A DNA stretch of 64,000 nucleotides from Azoarcus sp. Aa7 (GCF_014822185.1 NZ_QVLR01000103.1:1-64000); one strand, 5' to 3'. Shown: positions 19,235 to 28,661, counted from the first letter of the stretch. A program made the numbers and translations. The notes: generated by a model from the letters alone, not told the origin.

Positions 19235-21024
19235 GCTGGGGTGACCTCCGCTCCGGCGTGGGCGACGTGCAGGGCGAATTTCTGCATGTCCCACGCGCCG
19301 GTGGGACAGCGTTCGGAACACATGCCGCAATGCACGCAGACGTTTTCGTCCTTGACCATGATTCGCCCGGTCTTGAGACCGTCGGCGACGTACAGGGACT
19401 GTTCGGTGTTGTTGGCGGGCGCCTTCAGCCGCTGACGCAGGTCGGCTTCCTCGCCGTCGGCGGTGAAGGTGATGCACTCGCTCGGGCAGATGTCGACACA
19501 GGCGTCGCATTCGATGCAGACGCGCGGCGTGAACACCGTGGCGACGTCGCAGTTGAGGCAGCGGGCGGCCTCCTTGCACGCCAGCTCGACGTCGAAGCCG
19601 AGTTCGAGTTCGAGGCGCACGTCGCCCAGCGTCGCAGGCAGGTCGCGCACCGGCATCTTGCGCCGGCGGTCCTCGGACACATCGTTGGCGTAGCTCCACT
19701 CGTGGATGCCCATCTTCTGGCTGACGAGGTTGGTGAGCGGCGACGGGCGGATCGCCACATCCTGCCCGTGGCAGAAACGGTCGATGGAGATCGCCGCCTC
19801 GTGCCCCTGGGCGACCGCCGTGATGATGTTCTTCGGCCCGAACGCGGCGTCGCCGCCGAAGAAGACGTTCGGCCGCGTCGACTGCAGGGTTTTCGCGTCC
19901 AGCACCGGCATGCCCCAGCGATCGAATTCGACGCCGATGTCGCGCTCGATCCACGGAAAGCTGTTCTCCTGGCCGATGGCGACGAGCACGTCGTCGCACG
20001 GCATGAGCACGGCCGGCTCCCCGGTCGGAACAAGGTTGCGCCGCCCCTTGGCGTCGTATTCCGCGCGGACCTTTTCGAAGCGCACGCCGGTGAGGCGGCC
20101 GTTGTCGTGCACGAACTCGACGGGAACGAGGAAGTTGTGGATCGGAATGCCTTCGTGGATGGCTTCTTCCTTTTCCCACGGCGAGGCTTTCATTTCGTCG
20201 AAGCCGCTGCGCACGACGACCTGCACGTCCTCCCCGCCGAGACGCCGCGCGGAGCGGCAACAGTCCATCGCGGTGTTGCCGCCGCCGAGCACGAGCACTC
20301 GCCGGCCGATGCTCGTGGTATGGCCGAAGGCGACGTTGGCGAGCCAGTCGATGCCGAGGTGGATGTTGGGCGCCGCTTCCTGGCGGCCCGGCAGGTCGGC
20401 GTCGCGGCCGCGCGGGGCGCCGGTGCCGACGAAGACCGCGTCCCAGCCTCCGGCGAGCATGTCGCGCAGGCTGCCGATCCAGTGATCGAGTCGAACTTCG
20501 ACGCCGAGCCCCTCGATATAGCCGCACTCCTCGTCGATGATCGCGTCGGGCAGACGGAATTTGGGGATCTGGCTGCGCATCATGCCGCCGGCGGACTTGC
20601 CGCTGTCGAACACGGTGACGCTGTAGCCGAGCACCGCCAGGTCGCGCGCGACCGTCATCGATGCCGGGCCCGCGCCGATGCACGCGATGCGCTTGCCGTT
20701 CGTCTGCTGCGGCGGTTGCGGCAGGCGGTCGGTGATGTCGCCCTTGAGGTCGGCGGCCACGCGCTTGAGGCGGCAGATCGCCACCGGTTGTTCCTCGACC
20801 CGGCCGCGTCGGCAGGCCGGTTCGCAGGGACGGTCGCACACCCGGCCGAGGATGCCGGGGAACACGTTCGAGCGCCAATTGATGGCGTAGGCGTCGGCGT
20901 AGCGGCCGGCCGCGATGAGCCGGATGTATTCCGGAACGGGCGTATGCGCGGGACACGCCCACTGGCAGTCGACCACCTTGTGCAGGTAGTCGGGCGCGCC
21001 GAGGTCAGTCGGTTTCAAGGGCAA
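19231..21024 (-). CDS. GltD-like NAD(P)H:ferredoxin oxidoreductase with extra iron-sulfur clusters (BzdV-like)
   Basis: A 597-residue flavoprotein. The N-terminus has glutamate-synthase-beta-type cysteines (CQWACPAHTPVP, CDRPCEPAC), then FAD- and NAD(P)-binding motifs (ACIGAGPASMTVA; VLVLGGGNTAMD), and a C-terminal ferredoxin-like part with two [4Fe-4S] motifs (CIECDACVDICPSEC; CVHCGMCSERCP). Similar proteins, for example BzdV of anaerobic benzoate degradation, are thought to link ferredoxin and NAD(P)H. Coupled here to KorAB it could draw electrons from, or feed, reduced ferredoxin. First gene of a leftward unit; its promoter carries an AAAC-N10-GTTT site 63 bases upstream. Confidence 0.8.
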   Translation of the reverse strand: MPLKPTDLGAPDYLHKVVDCQWACPAHTPVPEYIRLIAAGRYADAYAINWRSNVFPGILGRVCDRPCEPACRRGRVEEQPVAICRLKRVAADLKGDITDRLPQPPQQTNGKRIACIGAGPASMTVARDLAVLGYSVTVFDSGKSAGGMMRSQIPKFRLPDAIIDEECGYIEGLGVEVRLDHWIGSLRDMLAGGWDAVFVGTGAPRGRDADLPGRQEAAPNIHLGIDWLANVAFGHTTSIGRRVLVLGGGNTAMDCCRSARRLGGEDVQVVVRSGFDEMKASPWEKEEAIHEGIPIHNFLVPVEFVHDNGRLTGVRFEKVRAEYDAKGRRNLVPTGEPAVLMPCDDVLVAIGQENSFPWIERDIGVEFDRWGMPVLDAKTLQSTRPNVFFGGDAAFGPKNIITAVAQGHEAAISIDRFCHGQDVAIRPSPLTNLVSQKMGIHEWSYANDVSEDRRRKMPVRDLPATLGDVRLELELGFDVELACKEAARCLNCDVATVFTPRVCIECDACVDICPSECITFTADGEEADLRQRLKAPANNTEQSLYVADGLKTGRIMVKDENVCVHCGMCSERCPTGAWDMQKFALHVAHAGAEVTPA

Positions 21025-21086
21025 TCCACCTCACAAATAAACGCCTGACCATTCCAGTCTCCTCCGGTCCGGCCCTGCTCTTTTGA

Positions 21087-21134
21087 AAACATACTCGTTT
21101 GTTTTATTTTGATGAGAGCCGGGGCCGCTGTCAA
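21087..21134 (-). promoter_or_regulatory. Promoter of the kor unit with AAAC-N10-GTTT operator
   Basis: Minus strand: TTGACA (21129-21134), 17 bases, CAAAAT (21106-21111). The 18-bp imperfect palindrome AAACATACTCGTTTGTTT fills 21087-21104, just downstream of the -10, a position suited to repression. It is the first of five related sites at the heads of the leftward units. Confidence 0.6.
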
Positions 21135-21158
21135 CCAGTCCCGGCCCTCCCCCGCCGG

Positions 21159-21623
21159 TCAGTTCTGCGTTTCGGGCTCCGGCCAGTCGTTGATGTAGCG
21201 CTTGAGTAGCCGGTTCGCGAAACTGCATTCGCTGTAGACGGCCTTGGCGACATCCTGCAGCGAGATCACGCCCAGCAGATGCTCGTCCCCGATCACCGGC
21301 AGATGGCTGATGTGGTTTTCGGTCATCACCCGCCGCACGCAGTCGATCGAGTCGTCGGGACTGCCGACGATGAGGTTGTCGTTCATGATCTCGCCGACCG
21401 GCTGGCCGAGCGCGACCGCACCCCGCGCGCTCAGCGCCACGAGCACCTCGCGCAGCGTCATCAGGCCATGCAGCTGCTCGCCCTGCAGCACGACCAGCGA
21501 TCCGACATCGTGCTGCGTCATGAGCCGGAGGGCATCCTGCAGGATCGTATCAGGGGGAACGCTGTGGATTTGCGAACCGCCCGTTCTGTTGCCCTTGATC
21601 TGGAGTATGTCGCCTAACAGCAT
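21159..21623 (-). CDS. Protein with two CBS domains
   Basis: A 154-residue protein consisting of a CBS pair: the first unit around TILQDALRLMTQHDVGSLVV, the second around DSIDCVRRVMTENHISHLPV. CBS pairs bind adenosine nucleotides and often sense energy or redox state. It lacks any attached enzyme or transporter domain, so it probably acts on a partner. It follows the hydratase/dehydrogenase gene by 18 bases as the last gene of its unit, which suggests a link with the beta-oxidation enzymes, but no target is known. Confidence 0.8.
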   Translation of the reverse strand: MLLGDILQIKGNRTGGSQIHSVPPDTILQDALRLMTQHDVGSLVVLQGEQLHGLMTLREVLVALSARGAVALGQPVGEIMNDNLIVGSPDDSIDCVRRVMTENHISHLPVIGDEHLLGVISLQDVAKAVYSECSFANRLLKRYINDWPEPETQN

Positions 21624-21641
21624 GGTTTCCCCCGTAGCGGT

Positions 21642-23798
21642 TTATGCGGGCAGCGGATAGAAGCGCTCGCCGCGTTCAGCCCGCGCCACCAGCCACGGCG
21701 AGGGCTCGAACCGGCTACCCCAGCGCGCCGCAAGACGCCTGCATTCGTCGACGAAGGGGCCGATGCCGACGGTGTCGATGAACGACAGCGTGCCCCCGGT
21801 CCAGGTCGGATAACCGACCCCGAGCACCGAGCCGAGGTCGGCGTCCGCCGCCTCGGTGACGATGCCCTGTTCGTAGCAACGGGCGGCCTCGAGCGCCTGA
21901 ACGTAGAGCAGGCGCTTCTTGAGCTCCTCGACGTCAGGCTGGTCGGCGCTTGCGGGGAACGCGGCGGCGATGCCCGGCCAGAGGTGCTTCTTCGCGCCGG
22001 CGGGATACTCGTACAGCCCGCCGCCCTGGCGCCGCCCCAGACGCTTGTGATCCTCAACGAGCGCGCGCAGCACCTCGCGTCCGGCGGGGTGGGTGAATTG
22101 GGTGGGCAGACCGTCGACCTCCGCCTGCTGGATGACCTTCCAGCGCAGTTCCTGCGTGGTTTCGTCGAGCACGGCGAGCGGCCCGATCGGCATGCCGGCG
22201 TTACGTGCGGCATTTTCGACCAGCGCCGGTTCGACGCCGTCGGCGAGCATCTGCAGCCCTTCGTCGACGTAGGTGCAGAAGACGCGTGTGGTGTAGAAGG
22301 CCGGACCGTCATTGACGACGATGGGTGTCTTGCGCAGCTGGCCGACGAGGTCGAGCGCACGCGCGAGCGCGGTGTCGCTGGTCTGCTTGCCGACGATGAC
22401 CTCGACCAGCGGCATCTTGTCGACCGGCGAAAAGAAATGCATGCCGATGAAGTTGGCGGGGCGCGAGGACTTTTCGGCCAGCGTGCCGATCATCAGGGTC
22501 GAGGTGTTGCTGGCGAACACCGCGTCGGGGGCGATCACGGCCTCCGCCTTCGCGGTGACGCCGGCCTTGATCGTGCGGTCCTCGAACACCGCCTCGATGA
22601 CGAGGTCGCAGCCGTCGAGCGCTTCGTAGCGCGTCACCGGATGGATGCGCGCGAGCAGCGCATCCATTTTGTCGGCAGTGGTGCGGCCGCGTTCGAGGTC
22701 CTTCGCGAGGATGCGGCGCGAGTAGTCCTTGCCGCGGTCGGCGTTTTCCTGGGTCGCATCGAGCAGGACCACGTCGATCCCCGCGGAGGCGGCACAATAC
22801 GCGATCCCGCCGCCCATGGTGCCGGCGCCGAGGATGCCGAGGCGGCGCACGGCCGATTTCGGCACCGACGCCGGACGGCGCACGAGCTTGTTCGCCGCAG
22901 TGCGGTTGATGAAGGTGGTGCGCATGATGTTGCGCGCGACGGGGTCGACGAGCAGGCGGCCGAAGTATTTCGCCTCGATGGCGAGGCCGCGGTCGATCGG
23001 CAGTTGGGTGCCTTCGAACACCGCCGAGAGAATCGCCTTCGGCGCGGGGTAGTTGTCGAGGTAGCGACCACGCACGCCGGCAGTGCCGAGCATGAAGCTC
23101 TGGCTCGCGTGCGGAGCGAGACAGCCGGCCCCGCCCGGCACGCGGAAGCCCTTCTTGTCCCACGGCTGCACGGAATCGGGCGATTCGAGCAGCCAGCGGC
23201 GGGCGGTTGCGACGACGTCGGCGAGCGGCGCCAGCGCATGCACGATGCCAAGCTTCGCCGCGACGGCGGGTTTGACGTGGTCGCCGCCGAGGATGAGCGG
23301 CAGCGCCTTTTCGATGCCGATCAGGCGCGACAGGCGTTGCGTTCCGCCGGCGCCGGGCAGCAGACCGATGGTGACTTCGGGCAGGCCGACGACCGCTTTC
23401 GGATCGTCGGCGAGCACGCGGTAATGGCAGGCGAGCGCAAGTTCCAGCCCGCCGCCGAGCGCCAGTCCGTTCATCGCCGCGGCAACCGGCTTGCCGCAGG
23501 TTTCGAGGCGGCGGAACAGCGAGGACAGCTCCCACACGCATTCGACGCCGCGCTGCGGCGTCCAGCCGCGGTCATGGGCCTCGACCAGTTCCTTGAGGTC
23601 GCCGCCGGCGATGAAACCGTTGCCCTTGCCGGAGCAGATGACCACGCCGCGTACATCGACACGGGCGACGACTTCGTCGAGCATCAGGCCGAGGTCGGCA
23701 ATCAGTTCGGCAGCCAGCACGTTCATCGGGCGGCCCGGCAGGTCGATGGTGACCAGGGCGATGCCGTCCGCGTCGACTTCCAGTTTCAGTGTATTCAT
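21642..23798 (-). CDS. fadJ: Bifunctional enoyl-CoA hydratase/3-hydroxyacyl-CoA dehydrogenase
   Basis: A 718-residue two-domain enzyme. Residues 1-300 form a crotonase domain (GNGFIAGGDLKELV, GGGLELALAC and GLPEVTIGLLPGAGGTQRL, with the catalytic Glu residues). From about 315 a NAD-binding 3-hydroxyacyl-CoA dehydrogenase follows (RLGILGAGTMGGGIAY; His in GMHFFSPVDKMP). Length and order match FadB/FadJ. It performs the two middle steps of beta-oxidation on a CoA thioester; the thiolase encoded 28 bases upstream completes the cycle. The gene symbol is by family only, as the substrate may be alicyclic or branched. Confidence 0.9.
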   Translation of the reverse strand: MNTLKLEVDADGIALVTIDLPGRPMNVLAAELIADLGLMLDEVVARVDVRGVVICSGKGNGFIAGGDLKELVEAHDRGWTPQRGVECVWELSSLFRRLETCGKPVAAAMNGLALGGGLELALACHYRVLADDPKAVVGLPEVTIGLLPGAGGTQRLSRLIGIEKALPLILGGDHVKPAVAAKLGIVHALAPLADVVATARRWLLESPDSVQPWDKKGFRVPGGAGCLAPHASQSFMLGTAGVRGRYLDNYPAPKAILSAVFEGTQLPIDRGLAIEAKYFGRLLVDPVARNIMRTTFINRTAANKLVRRPASVPKSAVRRLGILGAGTMGGGIAYCAASAGIDVVLLDATQENADRGKDYSRRILAKDLERGRTTADKMDALLARIHPVTRYEALDGCDLVIEAVFEDRTIKAGVTAKAEAVIAPDAVFASNTSTLMIGTLAEKSSRPANFIGMHFFSPVDKMPLVEVIVGKQTSDTALARALDLVGQLRKTPIVVNDGPAFYTTRVFCTYVDEGLQMLADGVEPALVENAARNAGMPIGPLAVLDETTQELRWKVIQQAEVDGLPTQFTHPAGREVLRALVEDHKRLGRRQGGGLYEYPAGAKKHLWPGIAAAFPASADQPDVEELKKRLLYVQALEAARCYEQGIVTEAADADLGSVLGVGYPTWTGGTLSFIDTVGIGPFVDECRRLAARWGSRFEPSPWLVARAERGERFYPLPA

Positions 23799-23826
23799 GG
23801 GTATTCCCGGAAAGTGACAGGGCGCC

Positions 23827-25032
23827 TCAGGCGCGCTCGATGATGGTCGCGGTCGCCATCCCTGCTGCCGCGCACAGGGTGATCAATGCGGTGTTGAGGT
23901 TGCGCCGCTCGAGTTCGTCGAGGACGATGCCGACCAGCATCGTGCCGGTAGCGCCGAGCGGGTGACCCATCGCGATGGCGCCGCCATTGACGTTCACGCA
24001 CTCCGGCCCGACATCCATGTCGCGCATGAAGCGCATCGCGACCGCGGCGAAGGCCTCGTTGACCTCCCACAGGTCGATGTCCTTCGGCGTCATGCCGCAG
24101 CGCGCGAGCAAGCGGTGCGCGAGCGGACCGGGGCCGGTCAGCATGATCGACGGTTCGCTGCCGGCCGACATCCAGCCGCGTACCCGTGCGCGCGGCCGCA
24201 GTCCGCTGTCGCGACCGAACCCGGCACTGCCGACGAGCATCGCCGCGGCGCCGTCGACGATGCCGCTGGAGTTGCCGCCGGTATGCACGTGGTTGATGGT
24301 TTCGATGCGCGGATAGCGGCTGATCATCACCGCGTCGTAGCCGGCGTCGCCGGTCGCGACGAAGGCAGGCTTGAGCTTCGCGAGGTCGGCCATCGAGCAG
24401 CCCGGCCGGACGTGTTCGTCGCGGGCACATACGACGTCGCCGATGACGTCGCGCACCGGCATCACGGAGCGGTCGAACCAGCCCTGCTCCCAGGCGTGGG
24501 CGGCGCGGCGCTGGCTCTCCACCGCATAGGCGTCGAGCATGTCGCGCGTGTAGCCGTCCATCGTCGCGATCAGGTCCGCACCGATGCCCTGCGGCACGTA
24601 GTGGGTGTTCCACGTGACATCGGGATCGGTGTAGCACGCGCCGCCGTCGGAGAACATCTGCACGCGCGACATCGACTCGACGCCGCCGGCGACCATTACC
24701 TCCGCCTGCCCCGCCATGACCTGCGCCGCCGCGGCGCTGACCGCCTCGAGGCCGGAGCCGCAGAAGCGGTTGATCTGCTGCCCCGGCACGCCCTGATCGT
24801 AACCGGCGACGAGCGCCGCCATGCGCGGCAGATCGGCCCCCTGGTCGCCGACCGGGGTGACGCAGCCGAGGATCACGTCCCCGACCAGCGCGGTGTCGAG
24901 CCGGCTGCGGTCGCGCAGGGCGGCGAGCGTTTGCGCAGCCAGCCGCGTCGGCGTGATTTCGTGCAGCGCGCCGTCCGGGCGGCCCTTGCCGCGCGGCGTG
25001 CGCACGTGGTCGTAGATGAATGCACTGGTCAT
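23827..25032 (-). CDS. Acetyl-CoA acetyltransferase (thiolase)
   Basis: A 401-residue thiolase with the nucleophilic Cys in NRFCGSGLEAV, the catalytic His in AIAMGHPLGATG, and the C-terminal Cys in LCAAAGMATA. All residues for thiolysis are present, unlike the protein at 11341-12489. It resembles the FadA/FadI group that partners FadB/FadJ; the bifunctional gene follows 28 bases downstream. Upstream lies an LLM oxidoreductase gene on the same transcript. Confidence 0.92.
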   Translation of the reverse strand: MTSAFIYDHVRTPRGKGRPDGALHEITPTRLAAQTLAALRDRSRLDTALVGDVILGCVTPVGDQGADLPRMAALVAGYDQGVPGQQINRFCGSGLEAVSAAAAQVMAGQAEVMVAGGVESMSRVQMFSDGGACYTDPDVTWNTHYVPQGIGADLIATMDGYTRDMLDAYAVESQRRAAHAWEQGWFDRSVMPVRDVIGDVVCARDEHVRPGCSMADLAKLKPAFVATGDAGYDAVMISRYPRIETINHVHTGGNSSGIVDGAAAMLVGSAGFGRDSGLRPRARVRGWMSAGSEPSIMLTGPGPLAHRLLARCGMTPKDIDLWEVNEAFAAVAMRFMRDMDVGPECVNVNGGAIAMGHPLGATGTMLVGIVLDELERRNLNTALITLCAAAGMATATIIERA

Positions 25033-25066
25033 TCCGCTTCCTTCTTGTGGTGGTGTCGCCCGCCGC

Positions 25067-26062
25067 TTACTTGCGGAATTCGGGCAGGACCTTCTTCGAG
25101 AACAGTTCGAGCTGGACCGGCGGAACGGTGATCGAGTGCACGCCGAGTTGCTCGAAGCGCTTCAGCTCGGTGACGACCATGTCGGGCGTGCCGCACAGCA
25201 GGCTGTTGACGAAGGCGACATAGGCGGGATGGTCGAAGGGCGGGTTGAACAGCGGTTCGCCCTTGTCGTCCATGAGGTAGCCGTAGCAGCGGATGTGCTC
25301 GTTGTAATACACCTCGAGGAACCAGTCGCGCGCGTCGCGGGCCTCGGCCAGCGTGTCGCCGACGAAGACATCGCGGAACAGCGCATAGCGCAGCTTGTCC
25401 GCGGGACGTCCCGCCTCGCGCGCGAGGCCGAGGTAGATGTCGACGATTTCCTTGGTGCGGTCGTAGTCGGAGTTGGCCAGCCAGTAATCGAATCCGCCCG
25501 CCGCCGCGCGCTGCGCGCCGACGCGCGAGGTGCCGCCGCAGAACCACATGTCGATGGGGCGCTGCAGGGGCGTCGGCGACAGCTGCTGGTCCTTGTACTC
25601 GTAATGCTTGCCCTGGAAGCTGAAGTGTTCCTGGCTCGTGGCAAGGCGGATGATTTCCATCTGCTCGGACAGGCGCGCGCCGCGGGTGTTCTTGGCGGTA
25701 CCGATGCCGTCGAATTCCATCGGACGGTAGCCCATGCCCAGACCGAGCGTGACCCGCCCGCCCGACAGGATGTCGACCGTCGCGGCGGCCTCGGCGGCAC
25801 GGATCGGGTCGTACAGGGGCAGCAGCATCGCGCCGGTGATGAGACGGATTTTCGACGTCGCCGCCGCCGCGGCACCGAGCGCCTGCAGCGGGAAAGGCAG
25901 GAAGCGGTTGTACTCGAAGTGGTGTTCGGAGGCGACGACACCGTCGAAACCGAGGCGCTCGGCCTCGACCGCTGTGGCGACGAGCGTGTCGTAGTTTTGC
26001 GGTACGGCACCGGGGAAGCCGCGCAGCACGAATTGGCCGGCGAATGAGGTCCAGAATTCCAT
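25067..26062 (-). CDS. LLM-class (luciferase-like) F420/flavin oxidoreductase
   Basis: A 331-residue TIM-barrel protein of the bacterial luciferase-like superfamily. Typical marks are FDGVVASEHHFEYNRF (E-H-H region), TGAMLLPLYDPIRAAEAAAT and LSGGRVTLGLGMGY. Members use F420H2 or reduced FMN; with a complete F420 pathway encoded nearby, F420 is the likely cofactor, although FMN cannot be excluded. ATG 26062 has AGGA seven bases upstream. It lies 22 bases after another LLM gene and before thiolase and hydratase genes, so it probably acts on a CoA ester or cyclic precursor of the same route. Confidence 0.85.
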   Translation of the reverse strand: MEFWTSFAGQFVLRGFPGAVPQNYDTLVATAVEAERLGFDGVVASEHHFEYNRFLPFPLQALGAAAAATSKIRLITGAMLLPLYDPIRAAEAAATVDILSGGRVTLGLGMGYRPMEFDGIGTAKNTRGARLSEQMEIIRLATSQEHFSFQGKHYEYKDQQLSPTPLQRPIDMWFCGGTSRVGAQRAAAGGFDYWLANSDYDRTKEIVDIYLGLAREAGRPADKLRYALFRDVFVGDTLAEARDARDWFLEVYYNEHIRCYGYLMDDKGEPLFNPPFDHPAYVAFVNSLLCGTPDMVVTELKRFEQLGVHSITVPPVQLELFSKKVLPEFRK

Positions 26063-26084
26063 GTCGTTTTCCTTGCGATCTTTT

Positions 26085-27014
26085 TCAGGCCTGCAGTCTT
26101 GTCTGGACCTCGTTCGCGAAACGCTCGAGGTCGTTCGGGGCGGCATCGCGGTAACGCCACACGAAGTGGCCGATGCGGGTCGCGGCCGCGGCTGCGCGGA
26201 TGGCGCAGGTGATGTCGTGGCTGGAGCCGCCGAAGGTGTGTGCATCGGAGGCACCGTCGATGGCGACGTTGCGCTCGAGGACGGCTTCGACTTCGTAGCT
26301 GTGCCGCCCGCAGCTGTCGGCGATTGCCCGGTAACGCGCGAGGCGCTCGATCGCCTCGGCGGTCGTCAGATTGACGCCCGCATAGGGCGAGACGCCGTTG
26401 CGCGCCGCCCATTCGAGGGTTTCGTCGTCGTCGATCGCGACATACACGGGCAGGTGCGTGCTGACGGGCTTGGGTGTCAGCGCGAGAAAGTCGGCGGTCG
26501 AGCGTGCGGCGCCCCACTCCCACTGCGGCAGGTATTCGCCGGTCCACGCCGGGTAGCTCAGGCCGGCCGGCGCGTCGTCAGGCGTGTGCGTCGGAAAGCG
26601 CACGTACTTGCCGCGGTAGCGCACCTCGTTGGTGGCCCATGCGCCGCGGATGAACTCGATGGTTTCGTGCACCATCAGTGGGTCGATCTTCTGCCCGCTG
26701 GCCGGGGCGTAGGCGACACCGCCGCGGCCGTGCGAGAACTGGTCCAGCAGCGTGATCTCCTCGGCGAGACGCACCGGAAACTCGCCCGCCACGCTGCGTG
26801 CCAGGGCGCGGCAGTGGATGCTTTTGGTGCGGCGCGCGGCAAAGGTCATGAACACGGCGGGCTGGGCGCAGCCGGCCTGGCCGGTCTTGCCCTCCGCAAC
26901 CCACGCGCTGTCGAACCCGAGCGCATCGCCGCGCTCGATCTCGCCGATGACCCGGTGCCACTGCGTCGCGGCCGGCTCATCACCGCCCAGATCCCAGCTC
27001 AAGCCTACCTTCAT
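26085..27014 (-). CDS. LLM-class F420/flavin oxidoreductase
   Basis: A 309-residue luciferase-like barrel starting MKVGLSWDLGGDEPAATQ. Family marks are GFDSAWVAEGKTGQAG, the cofactor-binding segment LARSVAGEFPVRLAEEITLLD and FSHGRGGVAYAPASG. It differs clearly from the three other LLM proteins here, so it likely has its own substrate. First gene of the unit running to 21159; an AAAC-N10-GTTT site lies 44 bases upstream of its ATG. Confidence 0.82.
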   Translation of the reverse strand: MKVGLSWDLGGDEPAATQWHRVIGEIERGDALGFDSAWVAEGKTGQAGCAQPAVFMTFAARRTKSIHCRALARSVAGEFPVRLAEEITLLDQFSHGRGGVAYAPASGQKIDPLMVHETIEFIRGAWATNEVRYRGKYVRFPTHTPDDAPAGLSYPAWTGEYLPQWEWGAARSTADFLALTPKPVSTHLPVYVAIDDDETLEWAARNGVSPYAGVNLTTAEAIERLARYRAIADSCGRHSYEVEAVLERNVAIDGASDAHTFGGSSHDITCAIRAAAAATRIGHFVWRYRDAAPNDLERFANEVQTRLQA

Positions 27015-27057
27015 ACGACCTCCAATTTGGTGATTTGACTGCCGACCGCGATAATAA

Positions 27058-27111
27058 AAACCGACACGGTCGTTTTTTTTAGAAGATTAACACAAACATC
27101 CGGGCTGTAAA
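27058..27111 (-). promoter_or_regulatory. Promoter of the LLM-thiolase unit with AAAC-N10-GTTT operator
   Basis: The 18-mer AAACCGACACGGTCGTTT (27058-27075) keeps the outer AAAC/GTTT; its inner bases are less symmetric than in the other copies. On the minus strand TTTACA (27106-27111), 16 bases and TAATCT (27084-27089) form a weak candidate promoter whose start would lie at the operator. Confidence 0.5.
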
Positions 27112-27136
27112 GTCCGTCGCGACTAGAAGCGCAGGT

Positions 27137-27904
27137 TCACGCGAACAGGTCTTCGGTGCGCGGCCGGATCAGCGAGGCCGAACCGGCCGTCGAGGGCCGC
27201 AGCCGCGCGCCGCGCACATGGACGACCGGGATCGCCTCGGCCGCCTGCCCCATCACGAACGAGGCGGCCGCGGCGAGTTCGTCGGCAACTGCGACCTTGG
27301 TGATCTGCAGCGCCCTTCCGAAAAGGTCGGACTCGCCGATCATGTCCACCACGGGCTCGAAACCGGCCGTCCCGATCGCGAAGCCTGCGGTGCCGTCGCG
27401 CCACGGCCGGCCGGCGGAGTCGTTGATGATGATGCACAGGTCGGCGCCGGTGGCCTCGCGCAGGCGTTCGCGCAGCTGCGCCGCGCTGCGGTCGGGATCG
27501 ACCGGCAGCAACAGCACGCGCTGGTGCTGCGGATCGCTGCGGATGTTGGACTGGTCGATCCCGGCGTTGGCATGCACGTAACCGAGGCGGTGACGCACGA
27601 TGACCGCGCCGCGCCGGTGCCGCATGACCTCGACCGATTCCTGCAGCATCAGCTCGACGATGCGCGGGTCCTTGTCCGCCTTCTCCGCGAGGGCCTGTGC
27701 CTCGGCCGACGGCACGATGTCGTCGAGGTAGGCGTAGCGGTTTTCGGCTTTCGACACCACCTTCTGCGCCAGCACCAGCAGGTCGCCGTCGGCGGGTACG
27801 ATCTGCGCGCGTGCAAGCGAATCGAGAATCATCGGCACCAGATCGTCGCCGGGTTCGACCAGCGGAAAACCGGGCAGTCCCGTCAGCTCCACGCGTGCCG
27901 TCAT
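27137..27904 (-). CDS. cofE: Coenzyme F420-0:L-glutamate ligase
   Basis: A 255-residue CofE protein of single-domain type, not fused to the nitroreductase-like domain of mycobacterial FbiB. Characteristic segments are DGDLLVLAQKVVSKAENR, HANAGIDQSNI and IINDSAGRPWRDGTAGFAIG. It adds L-glutamate to F420-0 using GTP, giving F420-1 and longer tails. It is the last gene of the ligase-to-cofE unit, three bases after npdG. Together with fbiC, cofC and cofD this completes the known F420 pathway. Confidence 0.92.
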   Translation of the reverse strand: MTARVELTGLPGFPLVEPGDDLVPMILDSLARAQIVPADGDLLVLAQKVVSKAENRYAYLDDIVPSAEAQALAEKADKDPRIVELMLQESVEVMRHRRGAVIVRHRLGYVHANAGIDQSNIRSDPQHQRVLLLPVDPDRSAAQLRERLREATGADLCIIINDSAGRPWRDGTAGFAIGTAGFEPVVDMIGESDLFGRALQITKVAVADELAAAASFVMGQAAEAIPVVHVRGARLRPSTAGSASLIRPRTEDLFA

Positions 27905-27907
27905 GAT

Positions 27908-28594
27908 CTACGCTCCCGGTGCGGCGACGCCGGTGAGGCGGATGCCGGCATGGCACTGGTACTGCTTGTTGATGAAGATCAGCGCCGAGGTCAGCGCCTC
28001 GACCGCCGCCGCGTTGGCGATGCTGCCGGCGTGGAAGCCGCGCAGGCCGGCCGCCTCGACGAGGGCGATGACGGCCTCGCGCGCCTCCTTGCTGTCGCCG
28101 CACACCAGCACGTCGCAGTCGAAACTGTGCCCGTCCTTGAGATGCTCGGCGGCGACGTTCTGGAAGGCACTGACCACGCGCACCGACTCGCCGAGCAGGT
28201 TCTGCGCGATCTGGCCGGCCGAACCTTCCGGCGGCAGTTGCACGCGAGCGACTTTCGGCGGCACCAGCGGCACCGTGACGTCGATGAGGATCTTGCCGGC
28301 GAGGCCGTCGCGGATCGATTCGAGCGTCGCACGGTGGTGGGCGAACGGCACCGTCAGCGCCACGATGTCGGCCTCGCGTGCGGCCGACACGTTGTCGGCC
28401 GCCTGTACGCTGACGGACTTGCAGCCGCGCTCGGCCATCACGGCGCGCAGGGCGGTGACCGCCTCGGCGGCCCTGTCGACCGTGCGCGAGCCGATGATGA
28501 CGTTGTAGCCGGCCTGCGCCCAGCGCCGCGCGAGGCCGGTGCCGAGGTCGCCGGTGCCGCCGATGATCGCGATGGTGGGGAGCTTGTCGGTCAT
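27908..28594 (-). CDS. npdG: NADPH:F420 oxidoreductase
   Basis: A 228-residue Rossmann protein beginning with the NADP-binding stretch TIAIIGGTGDLGTGLARRW, followed by VIIGSRTVDRA and VALTVPFAHHRATLESI, as in F420-dependent NADP reductases. It transfers hydride between NADPH and F420, and in this setting would make F420H2 for the LLM enzymes. ATG 28594 was chosen because AGGAG lies seven bases upstream; the open frame extends further but without a site. It lies between cofE and fbiC, which strongly supports the assignment. Confidence 0.9.
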   Translation of the reverse strand: MTDKLPTIAIIGGTGDLGTGLARRWAQAGYNVIIGSRTVDRAAEAVTALRAVMAERGCKSVSVQAADNVSAAREADIVALTVPFAHHRATLESIRDGLAGKILIDVTVPLVPPKVARVQLPPEGSAGQIAQNLLGESVRVVSAFQNVAAEHLKDGHSFDCDVLVCGDSKEAREAVIALVEAAGLRGFHAGSIANAAAVEALTSALIFINKQYQCHAGIRLTGVAAPGA

Positions 28595-28661
28595 GCGGGT
28601 TCTCCTGGAATGTCCCGCGCCGCGCGCGGGGTATGGGGTTGGTTGCGACGGGCCGGGCGCG

